Virus record (IMG/VR): IMGVR_UViG_3300045131_000618
Span: 1-32,011 of that record
Source of the DNA: a virus
Strand: one strand, 5' to 3'
Length of the DNA stretch: 32,011 bases
The notes under the pieces are model-generated. The model searched no databases, was not told the DNA's origin, and saw only the letters and a list, made by a program, of their open reading frames with translations. Shown here in pieces: positions 13,429 through 21,321 of this stretch (position 1 is its first letter; each line of letters starts with the position of its first letter). Both the position numbers and the translations under genes were made by a program.

Positions 13429-13457
13429 AGTATACCACCCCTAGGAGGGGCTGTCAA
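13429..13457 (-). promoter_or_regulatory. Consensus promoter of the Ntn-hydrolase gene with a palindrome in the spacer
   Basis: TTGACA (13457-13452), 17-base spacer, TATACT (13434-13429), with TG one base before the -10 (TGGTATACT). The spacer holds CCCCTCCTAGGGG (13450-13438), a 5-bp inverted repeat around three bases, a plausible repressor operator and possibly a weak terminator for the upstream gene. The predicted start is near 13422, giving a leader of about 24 bases. Confidence 0.75.
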
Positions 13458-13477
13458 ACAAGGTCAAATATGTTTAA

Positions 13478-13777
13478 CTATGCTGTCTTTGATTTTGATC
13501 TGCGTGTTTCTACTACTTCATCTTGTACAGTTTTTGCATTTTTATCTGTTGTAGAAAATGCTGCGTTGATTTCATCTCTTGTAAGTCTTCCGTCATCCAT
13601 AAATGCACGAGCCAACTTCTCAACAACGACTGCTACTGCACTAAGGCCTGCTACTGTCATTGCTTTTGCTACTGATATTCCTGCAATTGCACCAGCGCCG
13701 ATTACTGCAAGTGCATTTGCTGCAAACACTGCGAGAATACGCATGAGAATATTCCATATATTTGTTATGCTATTCAT
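13478..13777 (-). CDS. Small holin-like membrane protein
   Basis: Protein of 99 residues. Hydrophobic segments at about 8-35 and 38-54 (VAGLSAVAVVVEKLA) can make two membrane helices. Residues 60-71 (MDDGRLTRDEINAAF) resemble an EF-hand-like calcium loop, a motif seen in several small phage proteins. The tail is polar and basic (RRSKSKTA). No named family is certain, but size, topology and its place next to another tiny membrane protein fit a holin. AGGAG precedes the start. Confidence 0.6.
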   Translation of the reverse strand: MNSITNIWNILMRILAVFAANALAVIGAGAIAGISVAKAMTVAGLSAVAVVVEKLARAFMDDGRLTRDEINAAFSTTDKNAKTVQDEVVETRRSKSKTA

Positions 13778-13779
13778 TT

Positions 13780-13959
13780 TTACTCCTCTCTATTTCTAAT
13801 TGGACTAGTAATAATCCAAAGACCAAGTGTCGCTATAATTCCATAGCCAACGATAGTTTTTGCACTACCGTCCAAAACAACCCAGGCAATAAACATTCCA
13901 AGAAGGGTCCATGCCTGATCTATTAGGTCTTTCATTATATTTTTTAGTATTCTTACCAT
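13780..13959 (-). CDS. Small two-helix membrane protein (holin partner?)
   Basis: A 59-residue protein with two hydrophobic stretches (AWTLLGMFIAWVVL and IVGYGIIATLGLWIIT) joined by a short DGSAKT turn. The start at 13959 is chosen because AGGAGGA lies 6 bases upstream; an internal Met at 13935 would give 51 residues. Its start overlaps the last codons of the PA14 protein gene (TGG-TAA read as ATG-GTA). Layout and position before a holin-like gene mirror the XapX protein at 5224-5382. Confidence 0.62.
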   Translation of the reverse strand: MVRILKNIMKDLIDQAWTLLGMFIAWVVLDGSAKTIVGYGIIATLGLWIITSPIRNREE

Positions 13960-16001
13960 TTTCTTCCTCCTCTTGAACCTGGTGAATTGCTGCCTGAGCC
14001 TCCACCAGAACTTCCTCCACCACTAGAGCCTCCTGCTGCTCCTCCTGCTGCAACCGCTGCTGCGTTAATTGCTGCACCTGTTGCTACAACTGTTGCAACA
14101 ACCATATCTGTTGCCTCTTCTCTTTCGCTTTCTGTCATGTCGGCACCAATACTTCCAATGGCTGCTAAGGCTGCCCCTGGATCAGTGAATACTGCTTCTA
14201 TTAATGCTCCTGGATCTTGAACTAATTCTACGTTTGCTGCAACTTCTGCAGTAATAACAAGCACCTCACCAGACTCTGATGTTCTAACTTCAATTGGAGT
14301 ATCTGGTGGCAAGTCTTTAAGTTCAACTCCAGAGGCTTGAATTTCTGCTACTGAAATTGATTCTCCTGGCTTAAGGTCTTCTATTAATGTTGCTATCACA
14401 ACATCTTTTTGCTCTTCAGTTAATTCTTTTCCAGACTCTACATCTTTCTTTATATCATCAATAATTTTTTCTTCTTCTGCAATAACCGCTAACTCTTCTG
14501 CAATTTCCGCTTCTTCCTCTGCTATGGCTGCTTCCTTTTCTGCTATAGCATTTGCTATTTCTTGTTCCATAGCCTCTTGCTCAGCAGCAATTTTTTCTTC
14601 TTCTGCTTTGGCATTTGCCTCTTCTTGCGCTTCTGCTTCTTCTTGTGCAATACGGTCTGCTTCTGCTTGGGCTTCTGCTTCCATTTGTGCTTGTGCCGCT
14701 TCAAGTTCTGCTGCTATACGATCAGCCTCTGCATTTGCATCTATCTCTGCCTGTATTCTTGCTGCCTCTTCTGCCATTGCTGCTTCTTCTTCTGCAATTT
14801 TGGCAGCAAGTTCTGCTGCAATTCTATTTGCTTCTGCATTGGCTGCAGCAATTTCTGCAAGCCTGTTTGCTTCTGCTTGTGCTTCTGCTGCTTGCTGTGC
14901 AATTAACGCTGCTGTTTCTGCTTGTATCCTTGCTGCTTCTGCTTGTTGTGCAGATAACTGGGCTGCTACCTGTGCAGCAATTTCTGCCTCAGTTGGTCCA
15001 GTAGGTACTACTGTAACTGGTCCTGTTGGAACCGCTGGTGTTGTTACAGTTGTTGTTTCGCTAGGTATTGTAACAGTTGCTGTTTCAGGTGTTGGTGTTG
15101 TTACGGTTGTTGTTTCAGAGGGGCTGGGAGTCGGAGTAGGGGAAGGCTCTGGAACAGGTGCTACATATGTAGAACCAGTAACAACATTTGAATTTACAGA
15201 GTAAAGGGCAAATGTATCGTTATCTGATCTAATATGAAATGACCATACTGTTCCTGCTGGCATAAGACCATCTAGTAAAGAATGATTGATTGTAATTGTT
15301 GTATTTAAAGAATTTGGTCCACCAACATTTCCAGTTGCAATTCCCCAGCCATTGCATCCAGAACAATTAAAACTAATTGCATATCTTTCTGGTTGAGTGT
15401 TTCCAGTGTCTGGTGCTTCCCAACTTAAAACTGTTGATGTTTCTCCACTAATTATTGTTAAGTTTCTTGGAGGACCTATTGTTTTTATTACTGGGGCTGC
15501 CTGTGAAGTAAATGCTGATGCTGGAATAATATCCATAGATCCAGATTGATCCCAGTTTAAAAATACGTTTGCTCCCCCGCCATTTTCATAGTACATTAAC
15601 TCTATGGTTTTTGGAACTCCAGCTGTAAAAGATATTGGATCAGTCGTAGTTCCTCCACCACCTTTATCAACCCAGTCATCTGCCACTAATACTTCATCAA
15701 TATATAACCTTGTACCATCGTCTGCTGTTGCTAAAAATGATATATTTTGAGTTGTATTACTAACAATAGACCCAGTAAATCGTACGATAACATCCTCTGA
15801 AGGGCCACCTAAGACACTACCACCACCCCACTGGAAGTCAATGTTGGGTACATTTGTAGTTACTACTGGAGAGGCTCCCTGTGGTATATAAGGGGCACCA
15901 TTCTGTCCCAGTACATCATAGACCTGAGCAGTCAAACCTTCTGCTGCGTGGGCCTTATCAATTATTAAAAGCAGGGGAAATAGAGCAAGGGATAAGACCA
16001 A
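13953..16001 (-). CDS. Secreted PA14-domain protein with Ala/Glu-rich coiled coil
   Basis: About 682 residues from TTG at 16001. An N-terminal hydrophobic stretch ends in AHA, a signal peptide; then a PA14-like carbohydrate-binding domain (about 20-165, with ATADDGTRLYIDEVLV), a fibronectin III-like domain (about 175-275), a Pro/Thr linker, a long Ala/Glu-rich coiled coil (about 335-510), a conserved-looking globular part and a Gly/Ser tail. The given start lacks a ribosome binding site. An in-frame ATT at 16025 has AAGGAG six bases upstream and would give the n-region (M)KILLRIALVLSL, so I think translation starts there. It probably binds surface glycans, as an adhesin or virion-associated fibre. 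Composition is strongly biased. Confidence 0.78.
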   Translation of the reverse strand: MVLSLALFPLLLIIDKAHAAEGLTAQVYDVLGQNGAPYIPQGASPVVTTNVPNIDFQWGGGSVLGGPSEDVIVRFTGSIVSNTTQNISFLATADDGTRLYIDEVLVADDWVDKGGGGTTTDPISFTAGVPKTIELMYYENGGGANVFLNWDQSGSMDIIPASAFTSQAAPVIKTIGPPRNLTIISGETSTVLSWEAPDTGNTQPERYAISFNCSGCNGWGIATGNVGGPNSLNTTITINHSLLDGLMPAGTVWSFHIRSDNDTFALYSVNSNVVTGSTYVAPVPEPSPTPTPSPSETTTVTTPTPETATVTIPSETTTVTTPAVPTGPVTVVPTGPTEAEIAAQVAAQLSAQQAEAARIQAETAALIAQQAAEAQAEANRLAEIAAANAEANRIAAELAAKIAEEEAAMAEEAARIQAEIDANAEADRIAAELEAAQAQMEAEAQAEADRIAQEEAEAQEEANAKAEEEKIAAEQEAMEQEIANAIAEKEAAIAEEEAEIAEELAVIAEEEKIIDDIKKDVESGKELTEEQKDVVIATLIEDLKPGESISVAEIQASGVELKDLPPDTPIEVRTSESGEVLVITAEVAANVELVQDPGALIEAVFTDPGAALAAIGSIGADMTESEREEATDMVVATVVATGAAINAAAVAAGGAAGGSSGGGSSGGGSGSNSPGSRGGRKW

Positions 16002-16069
16002 TGCTATTCTTAATAATATTTTAATATTTAACTCCTTGTAGTCGTAGTGGTGGTATGACTAACAAGACT

Positions 16070-16078
16070 ATTATATCA
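16070..16078 (-). promoter_or_regulatory. Extended -10 promoter motif for the PA14 protein (TGATATAAT)
   Basis: TATAAT at 16075-16070 with TG upstream, directly after the terminator of the preceding gene. The predicted start is near 16063. The position where a -35 should be is occupied by the terminator T tract. Confidence 0.55.
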
Positions 16079-16090
16079 TTTTATAGAAAC

Positions 16091-16120
16091 AAAAAAGGGG
16101 CTAGCACTTGGCTAACCCCC
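16091..16120 (-). terminator. Rho-independent terminator after the Ig-like secreted protein gene
   Basis: On the minus strand GGGGTTAGC (16119-16111) pairs with GCTAGCCCC (16105-16097), 9 bp including one G-U pair, around CAAGT, followed by six T. It ends transcription of the gene at 16136-17842 and separates it from the PA14 gene. Confidence 0.9.
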
Positions 16121-16135
16121 TAATTGTTGGATTAA

Positions 16136-17842
16136 TTAAGCACGAACCTTCTTTTGGATCTTTACGACCAAAGCGGTTAGTGATGTAAGTTGCTTCTTTA
16201 GTGAAGCAATTAATGTTGCAACTTCAGTTGACAACTTAGCAACTGCATCAACTGCAGCCTGTGCAGAAACTGTTGCTGCATCTGCTGCTTTTGCTGCTGC
16301 ATTTGCTGCATCTGTAGCAGCCTGTGCTGCTTTTGCTGCATCTTCAGAAGCCTTTGTAGCAGCTTTTGCTGCTTCATTAGAAACCTTTGCTGATGCTGCG
16401 ACAAGAACTTGTCCAGCAAGTGGAAGTGAAGTTCCACCTGTTGCTGAGATAGTTACAGTATTTTCTGACAAAGGCATAAATACCTTATAAGACTTTACTG
16501 TTTCTGTATCAGTTGTAATTGATGTTGCTGTAATAACATCGGATCCTGAACCAAATGCATATGTAGAAGTAATTCCACCTGTAGCAAATAGGTTAGCATG
16601 TGTCTTTCCAGATACTGGAAGACCTGATGCATCAAGAACTTGAACCTTAACGGTTGCTGCTTCTCCTGGCATATAAACTTCTTTGTCAAAAGACAACTTT
16701 ACAGTTGCTGCTGTACCCTCTACACGAGTAGATACTGGGTTAGAAGAAATTGTGCCAGACTTAATTGTAACTGCAACTCCGCCAGCCTTAACGCCTGTAA
16801 GAGTGAACACTGCTTCACCATTGACAATAGTTGCTGCTGTACCTGTATCAGATACTACTGCAATATCGCTTGAGTACGCATTAAGTGTTCCTGCACCTAC
16901 TGTTACGCCTGCTGCATCTTTTGCAACTGCCTTAACAGTTGTTACGTTTGCACCAACAGCAATAACAGACTTAATTGAAGTTGCTACGATTGAAGCAATG
17001 TCTCCATAGAATGTTACTTGCTCTGTTGCAATTACTGTGCCTGTAAGAGTTGTAAGAGTAATTGTTGATACTCCTGCTGTACCGTCAGCAAATACACCAA
17101 TGTAATTGCCTGTAGGAATTACTAATGCACGACCAGTTGCTGACATTGTTGTAGCATTTGATCCGTACCCAATAAGTCCTGAACCTGAAACAGTTGCAAG
17201 GATTGACTCTGTTGCTGATCCGCCTGCTGCATTTTTAGGTGTAACAACGATAACCGCTGCTGCATCTGTTGCTGTAGCCTTTGGAGCATAAACTGAAGCA
17301 TCTGCTGTTGCAGTTGTAACTTCACCAGAATTTAAAAATGAAGTTGTAGTTGAAGCAGAAGGTGTTAGATCCGCTGCCTTAACTGTAACTGTCCATGCTA
17401 CTGAAGGACCATTTGCTGGTGTTGTAGTAAGAATTCGTGCATCATATGTACCTGCAACTGAAGGTGCATTCAAAGTTACCAAGAACTTTGCTGTTACATA
17501 TGTAGGTGTATTAACTGTTGAGTTAATATCTGCTGAAACATTATTGCCTGCAATAACTACAGATGCAGTTGAAGTTTCAATTAGTGACATAGTTGCAGAC
17601 TTTGCTGCACCTGTTGGTTGTGAAAACATAGCAGAGATAACTGTTGCAGTATCTGCTAATGTTTGAGAAATAAATGACAATGTGACTACTGCAGTTGCAG
17701 ACTCACCAGCGGTAACGGCATCAGTTGCCGCATCAATAGTTAGAGTTGGTGCATTTACAGCAGCACTTGTCGGAAGTGCCGATAGTACGCCAAAAGACAT
17801 TGCTGCAGCTAGTCCTAGAGCGATTTTTTTAAATGAATTCAT
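16136..17842 (-). CDS. Secreted Ig-like repeat protein with Ala-rich C-terminal coiled coil
   Basis: Protein of 568 residues. Signal peptide MNSFKKIALGLAAAMSFGVL ends at about PTSAA. The body is Thr/Ala/Val-rich beta sandwich material of bacterial Ig-like type (for example LDASGLPVSGKTHANLFA and AVAKDAAGVTVGAGT). The last 85 residues are an Ala/Lys coiled coil ending in TSLTALVVKIQKKVRA, a C-terminus I associate with surface proteins of planktonic actinobacteria. It may be a mimic of a host surface-layer-like protein or a decoration on the virion. AAGGAGAAAG precedes the ATG and a strong terminator follows. It lies directly after the terminase large subunit. Confidence 0.78.
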   Translation of the reverse strand: MNSFKKIALGLAAAMSFGVLSALPTSAAVNAPTLTIDAATDAVTAGESATAVVTLSFISQTLADTATVISAMFSQPTGAAKSATMSLIETSTASVVIAGNNVSADINSTVNTPTYVTAKFLVTLNAPSVAGTYDARILTTTPANGPSVAWTVTVKAADLTPSASTTTSFLNSGEVTTATADASVYAPKATATDAAAVIVVTPKNAAGGSATESILATVSGSGLIGYGSNATTMSATGRALVIPTGNYIGVFADGTAGVSTITLTTLTGTVIATEQVTFYGDIASIVATSIKSVIAVGANVTTVKAVAKDAAGVTVGAGTLNAYSSDIAVVSDTGTAATIVNGEAVFTLTGVKAGGVAVTIKSGTISSNPVSTRVEGTAATVKLSFDKEVYMPGEAATVKVQVLDASGLPVSGKTHANLFATGGITSTYAFGSGSDVITATSITTDTETVKSYKVFMPLSENTVTISATGGTSLPLAGQVLVAASAKVSNEAAKAATKASEDAAKAAQAATDAANAAAKAADAATVSAQAAVDAVAKLSTEVATLIASLKKQLTSLTALVVKIQKKVRA

Positions 17843-17862
17843 CTTTCTCCTTGTTAGTATTT

Positions 17863-19641
17863 TTATAATAAATTGAAATTAACGAGATAATCCCGAACTT
17901 CTTCAGGAATTTCCCGATTATCCAATTCTACCATACGTTGTTCTTGTTCTGCAAGTCGTTGCGATGAACGTGACCAAGTATGAATATCAATCTCTAGATT
18001 AGTGTTCTTAGGGGTGTGCGATAAAGCACCAAATACCGCACCTGTTACGGCATCCGATAAGTCTTTTGACTTTTTACGTGGGTGATCTACCTTTTTATCA
18101 TTAATAATCTTAAGCTCTGACATTTCATCAAGCAATAAAGGAATTCTTGGCATAGCAACACGCTCTTCATATATCATCATTGCAAGATCTTCATAATGTT
18201 TTTTACCAACAGACACAGTATCTGTTCTTATTCCTACTGCCTGAAGTTCTTGTTGAATATCAAATGACTGCCATCTATCAAACGTTACCATTCCAAGATT
18301 AAAACCTTGTCTGCGAAGGTTTTGAATCCACTGCTTAACCTCAGAAAGATTAACTGGTCCTTCTACTTTTGGCTCCCACCAAACCACAGCATCAACAATA
18401 ATAATTGGAGCAACCTGTTCATAATCTTTAACTACTTGCAAGTTTACCCACTTATCTACATGTGCAATTGCTACTGCACACTTGTCGTGTTTCTGTGCAA
18501 GGTCAGCGTGAACATAGTAAACTTTGTCTGGATCTGGCTTAAATGATTCATCAAACCTTTTATTATTATCAATTGGGTTTCTAAGAGTCATACACTTTTC
18601 AAGTTTATCTTTTTGTTTAAAGAATGCATCGGATGCAAATGTTGGTACACAAGCAAAGCGTTGCATGGCATCTCCCATGTCTGTAAAGAATGCTAACCTA
18701 AAGTCATCTATTTTACGAGTAGGGTTTACTACCCATGTAGGTCTTTTTAATGCAAATACTCCAGGGTATTTATAGGCAATGATTTGATCTTCATCCCAGG
18801 CAATATCTAAATAGTTACCCTCAAGGTCATCTGGGAAATCTGGATTCATAATAAATCTGTGTGTATATGTTATTGCTTCTTTTTCCATAATTGAATCTTC
18901 ATATTTTTGTGATATAAAGTCCCCTGGAAAACGTGGGAATGATAGAAGTGCAACCTTACCAAGATCTGGAAAACGAGAGTCAACAGATGCACGGAATGCT
19001 TTATAAATATTATCAGCAGTTTTTCCTTGATCATTGCCAGTTCCAACTTCTTGTGCAAACCCAGAAATTTCATCAAGTACTGCAAGTATAAGGTTTAACC
19101 CTTCATGTGATTCACGTTCTGAGTGACCAGAATAAACAGTTATTGCTTTATCAAACTCAATGCTTTCAGCTTTTGCATTATACTTTCCTGCAAACCATTC
19201 AGACTTCTCAATCTTGGTTTTAAAACCTTTAAAGAAAACGTTCTTAGCCTGTTGAGCATTAATGGCAACGTTAATAATGTCAATAGCATCTCCTGCAGGC
19301 TTACCAAAATATCTAGCAGGATCCTTCAAGCATAATAGTTTATATACTATGTATGCACACGCTACAGTTGATGTAAAGTCTTTTCCAGATCCCTTGCCAA
19401 GTTGCAGAATTACTTCATTCTTTGTATATTTTTTATAGTAACGGTGGCCTTCTTCTGCACCCAAAAGATCAACAAGGTCTTCTTCTCTGTATATTTGGCT
19501 CATTGCTTCAACTATGTCGTATTGAACATCTGAAAGTGGTGGCTGATTTAAATATGCTTCACCCTCAACAAATGTTTTAGCATCTACTGGAAGTTCTTCA
19601 AAGTTATTATTTTTTAGTGCCTCAAAAAAATCATTGAACAT
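17863..19641 (-). CDS. terL: Terminase large subunit
   Basis: About 592 residues from the ATG at 19641 (a TTG at 19650 would add three). The ATPase domain has Walker A LQLGKGSGKD (about 79-88) and Walker B LILAVLDEIS with D190-E191. The nuclease domain begins near VYYVHADLAQKHDKCAV and ends with a conserved acidic KDLSDAVTGAV segment. It drives ATP-dependent packaging of DNA into the prohead and cuts the concatemer. It overlaps the 3' end of the small subunit gene. The portal gene usually following is absent; instead two secreted-protein genes follow, so the structural genes must lie elsewhere. Confidence 0.93.
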   Translation of the reverse strand: MFNDFFEALKNNNFEELPVDAKTFVEGEAYLNQPPLSDVQYDIVEAMSQIYREEDLVDLLGAEEGHRYYKKYTKNEVILQLGKGSGKDFTSTVACAYIVYKLLCLKDPARYFGKPAGDAIDIINVAINAQQAKNVFFKGFKTKIEKSEWFAGKYNAKAESIEFDKAITVYSGHSERESHEGLNLILAVLDEISGFAQEVGTGNDQGKTADNIYKAFRASVDSRFPDLGKVALLSFPRFPGDFISQKYEDSIMEKEAITYTHRFIMNPDFPDDLEGNYLDIAWDEDQIIAYKYPGVFALKRPTWVVNPTRKIDDFRLAFFTDMGDAMQRFACVPTFASDAFFKQKDKLEKCMTLRNPIDNNKRFDESFKPDPDKVYYVHADLAQKHDKCAVAIAHVDKWVNLQVVKDYEQVAPIIIVDAVVWWEPKVEGPVNLSEVKQWIQNLRRQGFNLGMVTFDRWQSFDIQQELQAVGIRTDTVSVGKKHYEDLAMMIYEERVAMPRIPLLLDEMSELKIINDKKVDHPRKKSKDLSDAVTGAVFGALSHTPKNTNLEIDIHTWSRSSQRLAEQEQRMVELDNREIPEEVRDYLVNFNLL

Positions 19642-20167
19642 TGTGGACAACGGTAATCACTTCCCCATCTTTTGCAACAGATGAAAGTCTGTACATAATT
19701 AGGTCTCTAATGTCTGGATGAGTGGAAGCAATATCTCTAAGAATACCAACTAAAACTTCTTGTCTTTTTTCAATCTCAACTATTTCTTCTGCAAGTTCTT
19801 TGTTTTCAAGAAGGCCTGCTTTTTGTAGCATATCAATTCTTGCTTTTTCAATATCAACAACTAGCTTAATTGCTTGTGTCTTTGCGCTAAGATTATTTAC
19901 CATAGAGGCTTCATCAATAACTTCATAAGACTTTGTAATTAATTTACTATAGTGAGCATCCATTGCGGCAAGTGCTTCCTTAGCACGAGCACGAATTGCA
20001 TCATTAGCGGAAGCCATGACTTTCCACTCATTTATAAGTTCTACAACACGAACTCTAGGAATTGCTAATTCTTTAGAAATTCTAGTTGGGTCAGTTCCTT
20101 TAAGATACTCTGAGACAACAGTATTTACCTGATCAAGATGTTTTACTAAATCTTCTTCAGTTGACAT
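19631..20167 (-). CDS. terS: Terminase small subunit
   Basis: Protein of 178 residues, helical, with an N-terminal helix-turn-helix (about 24-48, GTDPTRISKELAIPRVRVVELINEW) followed by long helices suitable for oligomerisation. Placement directly before the large subunit, with an 11-base overlap, supports this role: recognition of the packaging site and stimulation of the large-subunit ATPase. Sequence alone would not establish it. Confidence 0.78.
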   Translation of the reverse strand: MSTEEDLVKHLDQVNTVVSEYLKGTDPTRISKELAIPRVRVVELINEWKVMASANDAIRARAKEALAAMDAHYSKLITKSYEVIDEASMVNNLSAKTQAIKLVVDIEKARIDMLQKAGLLENKELAEEIVEIEKRQEVLVGILRDIASTHPDIRDLIMYRLSSVAKDGEVITVVHNVQ

Positions 20168-20408
20168 ATTTTCCCTCTAGCCTGTTAATTTCATCCTTGA
20201 TATAAAATATTGCCTTTTCAAGATCTTGAATTGTTTTTGATTCATCTTTAAGACCTGCTCGCCAGAGATACTTAAAAGCATTACCAATATTAAAATTGCG
20301 ATGGCGAGTAATATCTATACATTCTACGCCTGAAGGATCTGTTGTGTAATGTTGTGGATGATTGACTTGATCAACTGTAATGTTTAAATTATTACTCAAT
20401 TGGCTCAT
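20157..20408 (-). CDS. DUF3310 protein (SaV nucleotide-kinase-like)
   Basis: Protein of 83 residues carrying NHPQHYTTDPSGVECIDI (16-33), GNAFKYLWRAGLKD (42-55) and DLEKAIFYIKDEI (62-74), the hallmark blocks of DUF3310. These proteins are widespread in phages; the family is annotated as SaV-like nucleotide kinase, though the activity is poorly supported. It overlaps the terminase small subunit start by 11 bases and the small membrane protein upstream by 17 bases. Confidence 0.85.
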   Translation of the reverse strand: MSQLSNNLNITVDQVNHPQHYTTDPSGVECIDITRHRNFNIGNAFKYLWRAGLKDESKTIQDLEKAIFYIKDEINRLEGKYVN

Positions 20409-20520
20409 CCTCTTCTAAATCAAATGCCTCTGGCAAAACTTTAAATATTGTAAGAATATAAGTTATTCCTACTGCTCCAGCAATACCAAGACCAATAATG
20501 GTTTTTTGTAACTTGTTCAT
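20392..20520 (-). CDS. Tiny single-pass membrane protein
   Basis: A 42-residue protein, MNKLQKTIIGLGIAGAVGIT and onward, with one hydrophobic helix (about 8-27) and an acidic tail (EAFDLEEDEPIE). The start overlaps the previous stop as ATGA and its end overlaps the next gene by 17 bases, so it is translationally coupled. No family recognised. The basic N-terminus and acidic tail allow either orientation. Confidence 0.6.
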   Translation of the reverse strand: MNKLQKTIIGLGIAGAVGITYILTIFKVLPEAFDLEEDEPIE

Positions 20521-20672
20521 CGTTTTGACTTCCTTAATCCAAACTTAGCAAGATAAACGTAGATAGTTTCTACGCTTGCTCCACACTCTTTGGCAATTTC
20601 TTCTGGGGTTTTTTTATCCATAAGATACCTCTTACGCATAAAAACCTCTGATGTATATAGTTTAGCAGCCAT
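20517..20672 (-). CDS. Small helix-turn-helix DNA-binding protein
   Basis: 51 residues from the ATG at 20672, which follows the previous stop by 4 bases; upstream in-frame codons overlap the preceding gene and look unnatural. YLMDKKTPEEIAKECGASVETIYVYLAKFGLRK is a clear helix-turn-helix of the Hin/transposase type (EEIAKECGASVETIYVYL is the HTH core). It may be a small regulator. No ribosome binding site is visible, so coupling to the upstream gene is likely. Confidence 0.65.
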   Translation of the reverse strand: MAAKLYTSEVFMRKRYLMDKKTPEEIAKECGASVETIYVYLAKFGLRKSKR

Positions 20673-20676
20673 ATTA

Positions 20677-21321
20677 TTATTTGTCAACTTCCGTATTAAT
20701 AACATCATAGTTGTAGGCATTAGAGTCTTCAAGTATCCACTTATCGTAACTCTCAACATCCCATTTGTTTGTATTAATGAGTCTTTGTATTACTAGATCT
20801 TTCTTTGTTACAAATGATGGCTCCTTTAGCCTTACCCGATTATTTGGCTGTATTGCAAAATTTCCATCATCTCTTTGAATGACGTGACCACATTTATGCT
20901 GACCTGGATTTTCAGAATACCCATCATCTAAAATGTTTGTTTCTGGGTTGTGCCAATCAAGTGTAAATAGGTATGTTCCAGGTACAGTTGTCTTAGATCT
21001 ATCAAGATAGGACATTCTCATGTTACTCAAGTTTTCAAACTTTGTAACTGAAACATATGGACTAAAAGAATTCCAAAGAACAAGATTATGAATTGGCTCT
21101 TCTGGTACTCCTGGCTTAGTGCAAAAAGCATTAATTGGCATTCTCCACCAGATACCACCGTCTTCCATTAAAAAATGAAATAAGGGACTTCTACTTTTAA
21201 TACTTGATACACCAAATATAACGCATGGAAAATATTGATCATGGCTATCTTCTTGGTCTCTTAAAAAATTACCACGGACGTAACACTCTATCGGTGGTAT
21301 GTTTGCATTTAACTCAGGCAT
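20677..21321 (-). CDS. Phage protein of unknown function
   Basis: Protein of 214 residues, soluble, rich in aromatic residues (EDGGIWWRMPINAFC, LFTLDWHNPETN, ENPGQHKCGHVIQ). The look is that of a conserved enzyme or binding fold, but no motif ties it to a known family. It starts at TAATG with the resolvase stop and lies between the RuvC-like resolvase and a small HTH gene, so a role in DNA metabolism is possible but not shown. Confidence 0.6.
   Translation of the reverse strand: MPELNANIPPIECYVRGNFLRDQEDSHDQYFPCVIFGVSSIKSRSPLFHFLMEDGGIWWRMPINAFCTKPGVPEEPIHNLVLWNSFSPYVSVTKFENLSNMRMSYLDRSKTTVPGTYLFTLDWHNPETNILDDGYSENPGQHKCGHVIQRDDGNFAIQPNNRVRLKEPSFVTKKDLVIQRLINTNKWDVESYDKWILEDSNAYNYDVINTEVDK

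Noticed and set aside
14524-15204. Long plus-strand open frame opposite the coiled-coil part of the PA14 gene
   Set aside because: It is made of Ala, Ser and Cys in simple repeats, the antisense image of the GCN-rich coiled-coil codons. No ribosome binding site and no domain.
14524-16437. Repeated GCTTCTGCT-like and TGCTGC-like words suggesting a repeat array
   Set aside because: They are codon-phase repeats of Ala-rich coiled coils without constant spacing or spacers.
20673-20759. N-terminal extension of the small HTH protein
   Set aside because: The extra 29 residues lie inside the upstream gene in another frame and look like shadow sequence; the ATG at 20672 begins a compact HTH protein.
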